Shown one piece after another: positions 15,584 to 24,414 of a DNA stretch of 64,000 bases. The translations under genes and the position numbers were made by a program. Every line of letters starts with the position of its first letter. Positions within the stretch are counted from its first letter, which is position 1. Under the pieces are notes generated by a model, which saw nothing but the letters and a program-made list of their open reading frames with translations, searched no databases and was not told the origin of the DNA. The DNA comes from an uncultured Bacilli bacterium (lineage in GTDB: Bacteria > Bacillota_I > Bacilli_A > RF39 > UBA660), in assembly GCA_934101225.1 (NCBI GenBank), contig CAKOQK010000001.1:62001-126000 (forward strand), written 5' to 3'.

Positions 15584-16774
15584 TTATCTACTATACCAAT
15601 ATGTATATTTATTTGGTAAATTAAGTGTCTTTTTAGCATCAAATAAATTACTAATCCAAGTACTATATGAACTATATGTTGAACCATACCATCCATAACC
15701 TAGCATAAAGTGTAAGTGAGCACCAGTTGAACAGCTTTCCCAGCTTTGAGTCTTTCTTCCGCCACCAACATGACCTATAACGGTTTCACTTGTTACTTTA
15801 TCACCAACTTTAACATTTATATCTAATAAATGCATATAACCTGACGTATATTTTTTTCCATTAATTGTATGATAAATATAAACTTGTCTACCACCACATA
15901 TCTTTTTACTGGTGTTATCAATAATCATTCCTACTACCCCATTAGCAGTAGCATAAACATTAGTTCCTTCTGCATTACCACCAATATCAGTACCACTATG
16001 GAATCTATAACTTCCTCTAATTGGATCTATACGATATCCAAAATAACTAGTAATAGTTCCTTTAATTAATGGTTTTCTAAACATAGTATCTCCTTTAACA
16101 GAAACACATTCATTTAAATCTTGATTATCTTTACAACCTAATCCTTCATAATATTTAATTAAAGAATTAATTCCATCTATTTGCTCTTGAATATCCATTG
16201 TTATATCACTAATTTTTTCTAAATCACTGCCAAGAGAATCAATACTACTTTCAAGAGATGCTATTTTCTTATTAAGTTCTTCTTCCTGTTTAGCTAAATC
16301 AACTTGTAATTGTTCATTATAAGTAACTTTACTTTCCCAAGACTCTATCTGACTATTATTATAACCTAAAATTTGATTAACAACTTCATAACGATATACT
16401 AAATCAGCATAGCTTTCAGCCTGAAAAATATATTCTAAATAAATATTATCCCCCTGTAATAATTCATAAGAATTAATTAATCTTTTAATACTTTCCTTAG
16501 TACTAGCAATTTCATTATTTAATTCTTCAACTTCTTTTTTAGCGTTTGCAATCTTTTCTCTATTTTGAGTTATTTCATTTTGCGATGTATAAATATTATT
16601 TCTTGCACTTTCTATTTCATTATTAGTTCTTTTCTTTTTATATTCTTGATTAGCCTTCTTAGTTTTTAAAGCTGCAAGTTCACTTTTTAATTCTCCTAAA
16701 GTTCTTGCATTAGTAGCAAATACATTTGGAATAAATAATATAATAGTTAATAACAAAACAATAATCTTTTTCAT
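15584..16774 (-). CDS. PcsB/EnvC-like secreted murein hydrolase, coiled coil plus M23 peptidase
   Basis: A 396-aa exported protein with a signal peptide (residues 1-20), a long coiled coil (about 25-215; 'ELNNEIASTKESIKRL') and a C-terminal M23/LytM domain with zinc ligands in 'RFHSGTDIGG' and 'GAHLHFML' plus 'YMHL'. The ATG overlaps the stop codon of ftsX by 4 nt, and this FtsE-FtsX-hydrolase order is the known arrangement in which the ABC-like complex triggers peptidoglycan cleavage at the division site. Family members with intact M23 zinc sites are usually either hydrolases or activators; the sites here are intact. Confidence 0.9.
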   Translation of the reverse strand: MKKIIVLLLTIILFIPNVFATNARTLGELKSELAALKTKKANQEYKKKRTNNEIESARNNIYTSQNEITQNREKIANAKKEVEELNNEIASTKESIKRLINSYELLQGDNIYLEYIFQAESYADLVYRYEVVNQILGYNNSQIESWESKVTYNEQLQVDLAKQEEELNKKIASLESSIDSLGSDLEKISDITMDIQEQIDGINSLIKYYEGLGCKDNQDLNECVSVKGDTMFRKPLIKGTITSYFGYRIDPIRGSYRFHSGTDIGGNAEGTNVYATANGVVGMIIDNTSKKICGGRQVYIYHTINGKKYTSGYMHLLDINVKVGDKVTSETVIGHVGGGRKTQSWESCSTGAHLHFMLGYGWYGSTYSSYSTWISNLFDAKKTLNLPNKYTYWYSR

Positions 16775-17679
16775 ATTGTTAAATACTTTCTAACAGCCTT
16801 AACTGATGAAAACGCTCCTATTACAGTACCAATTAATATTAATAATAATGATACCTTATAAACAATTTCTCCTGGACTAACTAAAGTAAGAATATTCATA
16901 ATATTTGATAAATTAACTGTATTTAAAGCATTATAGGCATAACTATAACCAAATATAGTGATAAGAACAGGAACTATACTACCTATAAAACCAATAAAGA
17001 ATCCTTCAATAAAGAAAGGTAACTTAATAACTATATTACTAGTTCCTACTAATCTCATAATGTCTATTTCTCTCTTCCTAGAGAAAATAGTAATTTTAAT
17101 TGTATTATTAATTAAAAAGGCTGTAACTAATATAAGTCCAATAACTAAGCCAATTGTAATTTTTTTAACTGCTTCAAAAACTTTAATTAAATCATTAACA
17201 GTTGTTTCTCCATATTTAACTAAAGAAACTTTTTCTAAATTCTTAATAGTTGTAGCAGTCTCGTTTATATCTTTAACATTTTTTACATCAACGATAAATG
17301 AATCTTGTAAAGGATTTTCTCCTTCTTCCCAAGTACTTATTATTTTATTAAAAGTATCATTCTCATTAGCCATACTATTTTTAATATCTTCTTTAGATTT
17401 AAATGTTACATTGTTAATATTATCAATATTTTTTAAATCTTCTTTAGTTTTATTAAGTTCATCACTTGTAATATCTTTATCCATAAATATAACAATTGTT
17501 AATTCATCTTCAATATTTTTAGTAACATTGTTAATATTATATGAAAGTAGCATTCCAATAGATACTAATATTAAGGTAATAATAGAACAAGTAATAGATG
17601 CCATACTTAAACTAAAATTACGTAATATACTTTTACCCGCATTTTGAATGCTTCTACCAATAATTCTAAATATCTTCAT
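16771..17679 (-). CDS. ftsX: Cell division protein FtsX
   Basis: A 302-aa membrane protein with an N-terminal cytoplasmic helix, TM1 at about residues 22-45, an extracellular domain (50-165) and three TM segments near 175-195, 220-245 and 275-295. The motif 'IFSRKREIDIMRLVGTSN' is the conserved FtsX cytoplasmic loop. It lies in an overlapping operon with ftsE upstream (14-nt overlap) and the coiled-coil M23 hydrolase downstream (4-nt overlap), so the three are almost certainly translated together. Confidence 0.95.
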   Translation of the reverse strand: MKIFRIIGRSIQNAGKSILRNFSLSMASITCSIITLILVSIGMLLSYNINNVTKNIEDELTIVIFMDKDITSDELNKTKEDLKNIDNINNVTFKSKEDIKNSMANENDTFNKIISTWEEGENPLQDSFIVDVKNVKDINETATTIKNLEKVSLVKYGETTVNDLIKVFEAVKKITIGLVIGLILVTAFLINNTIKITIFSRKREIDIMRLVGTSNIVIKLPFFIEGFFIGFIGSIVPVLITIFGYSYAYNALNTVNLSNIMNILTLVSPGEIVYKVSLLLILIGTVIGAFSSVKAVRKYLTI

Positions 17680-18367
17680 TTACTTTATATCTTCCTTTCG
17701 CATAATCTCCACTAATTAAGCCATTCTTAATTACGATTACTCTTTTTTTCATTCTATTAACTATATCTTGATCATGAGTTGCCATAACAACAGTTGTACC
17801 TGTTTCTTTATTGATTTTATCAATTACATCCATTATTTCTTTACTTGTTTCAGGATCTAAGTTTCCAGTTGGTTCATCACAAATTAATAATTTTGGTTTA
17901 TTAACTATTGCTCTAGCAATACATACTCTTTGTTGTTCACCACCTGATAATTCATAGGGAAATGACCTTGTTTTATTAGATAGTCCAACCTGTTCTAAGG
18001 CATCAAGTACCATTGGTCTTATCTCTTTTGAACTAAGTCCATAACTTTCTAATGGATAAGAAACATTTTCATAAACTGTTAATTTAGGAAGTAATTTGTA
18101 ATCTTGGAAAACAATTCCTATTTTTCTTCTTAATTTATAAATTTTACTATTTCTTAGTTTGGCTACATTTACTCCACCAACTGTAACATTTCCTTTACTA
18201 GGTTTTTCTTCACGATAAAGCAATTTAATTAAGGTTGATTTACCAGATGCAGTTTGACCTATTATAAAGCAAAAATCACCTTTTTTAATTTTTAAATTTA
18301 CTCCAGCAAGCCCCGTTACACCATTTTTATATATTTTATATACATCTTTAAGTTCTATAAATTCCAT
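17666..18367 (-). CDS. ftsE: Cell division ATP-binding protein FtsE
   Basis: The start is set at ATG 18367, giving 233 aa beginning 'MEFIELKDVYKIYKNG'; the in-frame TTG 30 nt upstream has no ribosome binding site. Walker A 'GQTASGKST', Q-loop 'VFQDYKLLP', signature 'LSGGEQQRVCIARAIV', Walker B 'LLICDEPTGNLDP' and the switch His in 'MATHDQ' are present. FtsE powers conformational change of FtsX rather than transport. It is the first gene of the division operon. Confidence 0.95.
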   Translation of the reverse strand: MEFIELKDVYKIYKNGVTGLAGVNLKIKKGDFCFIIGQTASGKSTLIKLLYREEKPSKGNVTVGGVNVAKLRNSKIYKLRRKIGIVFQDYKLLPKLTVYENVSYPLESYGLSSKEIRPMVLDALEQVGLSNKTRSFPYELSGGEQQRVCIARAIVNKPKLLICDEPTGNLDPETSKEIMDVIDKINKETGTTVVMATHDQDIVNRMKKRVIVIKNGLISGDYAKGRYKVNEDI

Positions 18368-18476
18368 CAAAACATCTCTACTTTCTATAGTAAACAATTA
18401 AATTATATCATATATTGACAATTTTTGCGTACCAATTTATGGAATTTTACATTTCTCATAACTTTTATAGAAAATC

Positions 18477-18501
18477 AAAAAAAGACTTATTGTTTTAAGC
18501 C
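18477..18501 (-). terminator. Weak intrinsic terminator downstream of serS
   Basis: On the minus strand GGCTTA/TAAGTC (18496-18501 and 18484-18489) forms a 6-bp stem with one G-U pair and a 6-nt loop, followed by seven T. Confidence 0.5.
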
Positions 18502-18516
18502 TTTAATAATTAATCA

Positions 18517-19806
18517 TTATTTATTTTTTGGAACTATTTTTTCTAAACCGCCCATATATGGTTGTAAAACTTTAGGTATATTAATACTTCCATCTTCATT
18601 ATAGTTGTTTTCTACAACGGCAATTAATCCACGTGGTGTTGCAAGTACTGTGTTATTCAGGGTATGTAAATAATAATTACCATTATCTCCCTTAACACGA
18701 ATACCTAATCTTCTAGCTTGTGCATCTCCTAAATTAGAACAAGAACCTACTTCAAAATATTTCTTTTGTCTAGGACTCCATGCTTCAATATCACATGATT
18801 TAACTTTTAAATCAGCTAAATCTCCAGAGCAGCATTCAAGTTGTCTTACTGGAACATCCATATTTCTAAATACTTTAACAGTATATTTCCACATTTTATT
18901 GTATTCTTCCATAGATTTTTCAGGTTCACATAAAACGATCATTTCTTGTTTTTCAAATTGATGAACTCGGTATAAACCTCTTTCTTCTAGTCCATGAGAT
19001 CCGCCTTCTTTTCTAAAGCAAGGTGAATAACTTGTCATTCTAATTGGTAATTCCTCTTTTTTAACCATTTGTCCTTTAAATCTACCAATCATTGAATGTT
19101 CAGAAGTACCTATTAAATATAAATCTTCTCCTTCAATTTTATACATCATAGCTTCCATTTCTGGAAAAGACATAACTCCAGTTACTACATCAGCATGAAT
19201 CATAAAAGGTGGAATAGCATAAGTAAAACCTTTATTTATCATATAATCTCTTGCATAAGCAATCATTGCTTCATGTAGTCTTGCTATATCACCTAACAAA
19301 TAATAGAATCCTTCACCACTAGTTCGACCTGCTGATTCTTTATCCATACCACCTACAGCGTTAATAATATCTGCATGATAAGGTATTTCATAACTAGGAA
19401 CAACTGGGTCTCCAAATCTTTCAACTTCAATATTTTCACTATCATCTTTACCAATTGGAACAGATTCATCAATAATATTAGGAATAACCATCATCTTTTC
19501 TTTAATAAGATTATTCTTCTTCTCTTCAGATATCTCTAATATCTTAATTTGAGCATCCATATCACTTATTTTCTTTTTAACTTCGTCAGCCTCATCCTTT
19601 TTACCATCTTTTAAAAGAACACCAATACTTTTAGATAAATTATTTTTCTCACTTCTTAAATTATCACCTTTAAGTTTTGCTTCTCTAACCTCTTTATCAA
19701 GTTCAAAAACCTCATCAACTAATCCAAGTTTTTCATCTTGAAATTTCTTTTTTATATTTTCTTTTACTAATTCACGATTTTCTCTAATTAATTTAATATC
19801 AATCAT
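18517..19806 (-). CDS. serS: Seryl-tRNA synthetase, archaeal-like variant
   Basis: A 429-aa class II synthetase that charges tRNA-Ser. It has the N-terminal antiparallel coiled-coil arm (about residues 30-105), motif 2 'CFRKEGGSHGLEERGLYRVH' and motif 3 'NNTVLATPRGLIAVVENN'. The catalytic half differs from Bacillus SerS, where motif 2 reads 'FRSEAGSAGRDTRGL' and motif 3 'NGSGLAVGR'. Instead 'LECCSGDLADLKVKSCDIEA' and 'GSCSNLGDAQARRLGIRV' match the form known from archaea such as haloarchaea and methanogens. This suggests transfer, or an old variant form kept in some Bacillota. The family assignment is safe; the origin is inference. Confidence 0.96.
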   Translation of the reverse strand: MIDIKLIRENRELVKENIKKKFQDEKLGLVDEVFELDKEVREAKLKGDNLRSEKNNLSKSIGVLLKDGKKDEADEVKKKISDMDAQIKILEISEEKKNNLIKEKMMVIPNIIDESVPIGKDDSENIEVERFGDPVVPSYEIPYHADIINAVGGMDKESAGRTSGEGFYYLLGDIARLHEAMIAYARDYMINKGFTYAIPPFMIHADVVTGVMSFPEMEAMMYKIEGEDLYLIGTSEHSMIGRFKGQMVKKEELPIRMTSYSPCFRKEGGSHGLEERGLYRVHQFEKQEMIVLCEPEKSMEEYNKMWKYTVKVFRNMDVPVRQLECCSGDLADLKVKSCDIEAWSPRQKKYFEVGSCSNLGDAQARRLGIRVKGDNGNYYLHTLNNTVLATPRGLIAVVENNYNEDGSINIPKVLQPYMGGLEKIVPKNK

Positions 19807-19886
19807 GATTATATCTCCTTCCCTATTAAAGTTTTAATCAAGCTTTATAATCAAATTTTAGCATATATTTTATTTTTATTCAAAAA

Positions 19887-22133
19887 TTATTTAAATAATT
19901 CATTATATACTTCATTAAAATTACTAATATATCTTAATTTTACATTTTCTAGTATCTCAATAGGAATTAAATCTTCATCTACTTTATTTTGTAAAGGCAA
20001 ATAAATTATATTTAATCTATTATTATATGCTGTAATTATTTTATCTTTTAATCTATTTACTTTTAATATTTGACCATATAAATCTAGAGCACCAATAAAA
20101 CAAATATTATTATCTATTTTTTTACTAGATATTGTACTCATTATTGAAGCAGCAATACCAAGTCCCCCAGAAAATCCATCTAATTCATATTTATTAACAT
20201 TAAAATTTAAATGAATATTATCTTCTAATTTTAAATATTTATTATTTTTTAAATAACTAATAACCATTAATATTGAATTATTTAAATTTTTTCCTACATT
20301 ACCTGTAACAATCATTTTATCGTTAATTATTGAGGATACTTTAACACATGCTCCTCCATAACCACTAACTCCAACGATGTTTGCCTCACCCACATGCAAC
20401 TCATTATCAACCAAATTATTAATAGGTCTGCCTAATATTTCTTTAAAATTAGGTTCTTTTTTTACTCCATTAATTAACATATATCTTATTATTTTATCTA
20501 ATAATCTTTCTAATTCTCTAATACCAGGATCACAAATATAACTATTAATTAGTTCTAATATTTCTTCCTTAGTTATATTTATCTTCTTAATGTTATACTT
20601 TCGACTAATCTTAGGGATTAGGTAATTTATAGCAATATTTTGTTTATCAAAAGGCGTATAATTATCAATATATATTATTTCCAATCTATCTTTTAATACT
20701 GGATTAATATTATTTACATCATTAGCAGTTAATATAAATAATACATTAGATAAATCATAAGGTTCTTCGATATAATTATCAGTAAACGATTTATTTAAAT
20801 TATTATCTAATATATCTAATAAAGTACTAGAAGGGTCTCCTTTATAATCTTTAACTATTTTATCTACTTCATCTATTAAAATAACCGGATTATTCGTATT
20901 ACACTTAATTATAGCCTCCATTATTTTACCAGGAGATGCTCCTAAATATGTTCTTCTATGTCCAATAAGTTCAGATGAATCATTCGTTCCTCCAACACTT
21001 ATTTTATAAAATTTTCTTTTTAATGCTTCAGCAATTGATGATGCAATTGTACTCTTACCAACTCCTGGTGATCCAACTAAACATATTATTGGATTTTCAA
21101 GTTCTGGATTCTTACTCTTAAAATAGGCATATTCTTTAATTCTAGTTTTAATACTTTCCATTTTATAATGGGTATTATCTAAATATTCACTTATTTTCTT
21201 TAAATTAGTTTCTTCCTCACTTGCCTTATTAAATGGTAAATTAATTAAAGTATCTATATATGATCTTATAACACTTATTTCTGGATTATTAACAGGAGTA
21301 TATTCATACTTTTTTAATTCACTTAATAATTTATTTCTAATATCATCACTAACATTTAATGAATTAATTTTATCTAAATATTCACTTATTTCTGTATCTT
21401 TACTATTTTTAACTCCCAATTCTTCATTTAACTTATCAATTTTATTTTTGATAATAAATTCTTTTTGTTCTTTTTCTAATCCACTTCTTATTTCATTATC
21501 AATTTTATGATCTAATGAAAGTATTTCTAATTCGACACTTATATCTTTAACAAGCATTTTAGCTCTTTCTACTTCATTAAATTCATTCATATAAGCTATT
21601 TTTTTATCTATTGGAAATTTCAAAAAATTAACTATTATATCGGTTAATTCATCCAAACTTAATTTTTCATTTATTTTAGATAATATACTATTAGATACTT
21701 CAGTAGAAGAAGTAATATATTGTTTTAATAAATTAATTAATTTTTTCTTTAAAGCAATACTTTCTACTGATTCCCCATTATCAATATAAATCATTTTAAC
21801 ATTGCCTATTAATATTGATTTATTATATCGATAATTAGAATATTCATTTATTTTAACTCTATTTAAGCCTTTTAATACAACTCTATAATTTTTATTAGGT
21901 AACACGACACAAGATTTAATTAAACAAAGAACTCCTACATTTGGTAAATCTGATACACCAAGTGATTCTTCTTTTGTTTCATTAGGTAAAATAACAACTA
22001 CTTTTTTATCATATTTATTTTGTGCTACTTCGATAATTTTTTGTGATAACTCATTATTTAGTTCTAAACGTACTTCGGCAGTTGGTAAAATAGATAACTT
22101 CTTAAGTAACAATATTGGTAAGTTTTTATCCAC
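19887..22133 (-). CDS. lon: ATP-dependent Lon protease
   Basis: A 748-aa protein with an N-terminal LON substrate-binding domain (about 1-195), a helical linker, an AAA+ module with Walker A 'GSPGVGKSTIASSIAEAL' near 350 and Walker B 'PVILIDEVDKI', and a C-terminal serine-lysine protease domain. The catalytic serine lies in 'DGFSGGLGIAASI', where most Lon proteins read 'DGPSAG', and the catalytic lysine in 'RLKDKIITAY'. The AAA+ sensor motif 'PGIRELERLLDKIIR' is present. Lon degrades misfolded and regulatory proteins in the cytoplasm. The gene is monocistronic. Confidence 0.95.
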   Translation of the reverse strand: MDKNLPILLLKKLSILPTAEVRLELNNELSQKIIEVAQNKYDKKVVVILPNETKEESLGVSDLPNVGVLCLIKSCVVLPNKNYRVVLKGLNRVKINEYSNYRYNKSILIGNVKMIYIDNGESVESIALKKKLINLLKQYITSSTEVSNSILSKINEKLSLDELTDIIVNFLKFPIDKKIAYMNEFNEVERAKMLVKDISVELEILSLDHKIDNEIRSGLEKEQKEFIIKNKIDKLNEELGVKNSKDTEISEYLDKINSLNVSDDIRNKLLSELKKYEYTPVNNPEISVIRSYIDTLINLPFNKASEEETNLKKISEYLDNTHYKMESIKTRIKEYAYFKSKNPELENPIICLVGSPGVGKSTIASSIAEALKRKFYKISVGGTNDSSELIGHRRTYLGASPGKIMEAIIKCNTNNPVILIDEVDKIVKDYKGDPSSTLLDILDNNLNKSFTDNYIEEPYDLSNVLFILTANDVNNINPVLKDRLEIIYIDNYTPFDKQNIAINYLIPKISRKYNIKKINITKEEILELINSYICDPGIRELERLLDKIIRYMLINGVKKEPNFKEILGRPINNLVDNELHVGEANIVGVSGYGGACVKVSSIINDKMIVTGNVGKNLNNSILMVISYLKNNKYLKLEDNIHLNFNVNKYELDGFSGGLGIAASIMSTISSKKIDNNICFIGALDLYGQILKVNRLKDKIITAYNNRLNIIYLPLQNKVDEDLIPIEILENVKLRYISNFNEVYNELFK

Positions 22134-22246
22134 TTTTGCACCTCCTGAATATGTAATTTATTATAGCATAATATTTTTTTTCGTAAATAGTTTTTAAGTG
22201 ATTTTTTAAATTTAAATTAGTGCTTATTTAAAACTATATTTCATCA

Positions 22247-22275
22247 AAATAAAAATAGGACTTATCTCCTATTTT
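22247..22275 (-). terminator. Intrinsic terminator of the nucleoside phosphorylase gene
   Basis: On the minus strand AAAATAGGA/TCCTATTTT (22252-22260 and 22267-22275) is a 9-bp perfect stem with a 6-nt loop, followed by a T-rich tract. It overlaps the gene's TAG stop at 22269-22271. Confidence 0.8.
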
Positions 22276-23489
22276 ACACTATAAAAATTTATATCATCTT
22301 TAGTTAATTTAATATTTAGATCATTAACATATAACTTAGCAATTATATCATCTTTTTTAACTAAATCGCCTGATTGTTTTAATAATTTAATACCAACACT
22401 ATAATCAATTTTAGAATCTTTAGTTATTCTACCAGCCCCTAATTTAACTGATAACTCTCCAACTTTTAAAGCATTAATATGACTAATTATTCCATCCTGA
22501 TTAGATTTAATTAAAATAACTTTATCACTAATCTTTAACTTAGATAAATCTCCGCCTTGGTTAGATATCCAAACTTTATACATATCATAAGCCTTATTAT
22601 TATCTAATACTTCACTTGCACGATTATATGCTTCTTCATAAGAAATATTTAAATACATACTTGCTAAATTTCCGGCTACTTCTAAAGATGTTTCTCTTAA
22701 TTTATTTTTTTCTCCTTTTAAAACATTTATAGCTTCTTCTACTTCTAACGCATTACCTATGCAAGTTGATAATGGTTCATTCATATCGGAAATAATTGTC
22801 TTAACTTGTCTATTAAATCTCTTACCAATCTCTATTAAATAATTTGATAATACATCAGCATCTTTTTTAGTTTTAACTAAAGCACCACTTCCCCATTTAA
22901 CATCAATTAAAATATAATCAGCTCCACAAGCAATTTTTTTACTCATAATACTTGAGGCAATAAGAGGGATACTTTCAGTTGTTCCAGAGACATCTCGTAA
23001 CGCATAAATAACTTTATCTAGTGGCACTAAATCATTAGTTTGAGCCCCAACAACAATACCTATTTTATCTAAATTATTGTAATAATCTTCTTTAGTTAAA
23101 TTAACATTAAATCCCGGAATAGATTCTAACTTATCAATAGTTCCTCCAGTTATCCCTAGTCCTCTACCACTCATTTTAACTACCGGAATATTTAATGCCC
23201 CAAGTATAGGAATAGCAACTAATGTAACAGTATCACCTATACCTCCAGTTGAATGTTTATCACAAACTTTTTTATCAAATTTAAATGTTTCCCCGCTATC
23301 AATAAATATTTTAGTTAAATCAAATGTTTCTTCAAAAGTAAGTCCATTAATAACAATAGCCATTAATAATGAAGTCATTTGATAATCAGGTATTTCTTTA
23401 TTTAAATAACCATTAAAAGCATAATATAGTTCTTCATGAGTTAAAACTTCTTTATTTTTCTTTTTAGTTATAATATCTAACATATTCAT
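22269..23489 (-). CDS. pdp: Pyrimidine-nucleoside (thymidine) phosphorylase
   Basis: The start is set at ATG 23489, spaced from AGAGAGTGG; an in-frame GTG at 23498 overlaps that site. The 406-aa enzyme cleaves thymidine, deoxyuridine or uridine with phosphate to the base and (deoxy)ribose 1-phosphate. Motifs seen are 'KHSTGGIGDTVTL', 'SGRGLGITGGTIDKLESIPG' and 'SSIMSKKIACGADYI'. It is about 25 residues shorter than the Bacillus enzyme (433 aa), mainly near the C-terminus. It follows rplS after that gene's terminator, so it probably has its own promoter. Salvage of nucleosides would fit a host-dependent lifestyle. Confidence 0.94.
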   Translation of the reverse strand: MNMLDIITKKKNKEVLTHEELYYAFNGYLNKEIPDYQMTSLLMAIVINGLTFEETFDLTKIFIDSGETFKFDKKVCDKHSTGGIGDTVTLVAIPILGALNIPVVKMSGRGLGITGGTIDKLESIPGFNVNLTKEDYYNNLDKIGIVVGAQTNDLVPLDKVIYALRDVSGTTESIPLIASSIMSKKIACGADYILIDVKWGSGALVKTKKDADVLSNYLIEIGKRFNRQVKTIISDMNEPLSTCIGNALEVEEAINVLKGEKNKLRETSLEVAGNLASMYLNISYEEAYNRASEVLDNNKAYDMYKVWISNQGGDLSKLKISDKVILIKSNQDGIISHINALKVGELSVKLGAGRITKDSKIDYSVGIKLLKQSGDLVKKDDIIAKLYVNDLNIKLTKDDINFYSVK

Positions 23490-23533
23490 TATATCCACTC
23501 TCTATTCTATAAATATTATAAATTAGAGTAAAG

Positions 23534-23560
23534 AAAAAAGAAAGATTAATTTCTTTCTTT
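23534..23560 (-). terminator. Intrinsic terminator of rplS
   Basis: On the minus strand AAAGAAAG/CTTTCTTT (23537-23544 and 23553-23560) forms an 8-bp stem followed by T-rich sequence. It overlaps the TAA stop of rplS. Confidence 0.65.
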
Positions 23561-23884
23561 AACTTTAAATTCTTTAACCATTTCGTCAAGGAAATTAAGT
23601 TTAGCTCTTCTAACCATTCCTTTTTTAACAACTGTAATTTTGTCAATTAATGGTGAATTAACAGCAAATGTTCTTTTAACAACAACGCTTCCTGATTTTT
23701 TTCTAACAGTAAATCTCTTGGAAACTGATCCACCTTGAATACTTGTTACAATTCCTTCGAATGCTTGAATTCTTTCTTTTTTACCTTCTTTAATCCATAA
23801 ATCAACTCTTACGATATCTCCAACTCTAAATTCAGGAGTATTAGGTTTGATTTGTTTAGCATTAATCTTATCGATTAAGTTCAT
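23546..23884 (-). CDS. rplS: 50S ribosomal protein L19
   Basis: The start is set at ATG 23884 after AAAGGACG, which gives 112 aa, the normal L19 length; a longer frame upstream has no ribosome binding site. The sequence 'PNTPEFRVGDIVRVDLWIKE' and 'FEGIVTSIQGGSVSKRFTVR' is diagnostic. L19 sits at the interface of the 30S and 50S subunits. The usual trmD/rimM neighbours are not present here. A TATAAT-like box lies at 23939-23944 on the same strand; an L19-type leader could lie between, but none could be folded with confidence by eye. Confidence 0.96.
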   Translation of the reverse strand: MNLIDKINAKQIKPNTPEFRVGDIVRVDLWIKEGKKERIQAFEGIVTSIQGGSVSKRFTVRKKSGSVVVKRTFAVNSPLIDKITVVKKGMVRRAKLNFLDEMVKEFKVKERN

Positions 23885-24414
23885 AAAACACGTCCTTTCA
23901 TAATATATTTCACTGATAATCATATATAAATATAGCGGATTATAGGAGCTTTTTCTTCCAAAAGCATTTTGATTATATCAAAAGAATATCTAAATTACAA
24001 GGTTTAATTTAGATTTAACTCTAAAATTTTCAATTTTATCTATCATTTAAGAACTCTAATTATAATTAGGTTAATTAAACTATGTTTCCTAGTATTTTCC
24101 TAGTAAAATTCCTACTATTTTGTTACTATTTGCTTGCTAGATAAAAATTGCAATTCAAAGAAGAGGAGTCATTTTATTTAATTCATTTACTAATATTTCT
24201 AATAACTTTAGATAGTTATCCCATTTCGTCAAATTATGAGAGTATTTGTTAATAAAAAAAATAATCCCCAATTAATAGAATTATCTTAAATTGCTATTTT
24301 GTTTTCTTTTAATAAATACGGTAACTATTAATGCAATAATATTACTTTCAATTGATTCACTCGTAAAAACTATTTAATATTTCTAGTAATATGGAAATTG
24401 TGACACCATAAATT
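23885..24414. other. Non-coding stretch upstream of rplS
   Basis: About 530 nt without a credible gene on either strand. It contains the rplS leader region with a TATAAT box at 23939-23944 (minus strand) and otherwise AT-rich sequence with scattered stops. No tRNA, riboswitch or repeat array was recognised. It may be the remnant of a lost gene between rplS and the DUF4143 ATPase. Confidence 0.6.

Noticed and set aside
15514..15696. 60-residue minus-strand frame
   Set aside because: It overlaps the end of the M23 hydrolase gene in another frame and its composition is that of a shadow frame.
16958..17647. 229-residue plus-strand frame
   Set aside because: It lies entirely antisense to ftsX, has no ribosome binding site and encodes hydrophobic sequence that mirrors the FtsX codons.
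23885..24000. L19-type ribosomal leader RNA
   Set aside because: A leader is expected in this place in some Bacillota, but no stem with convincing pairing could be folded by eye here.
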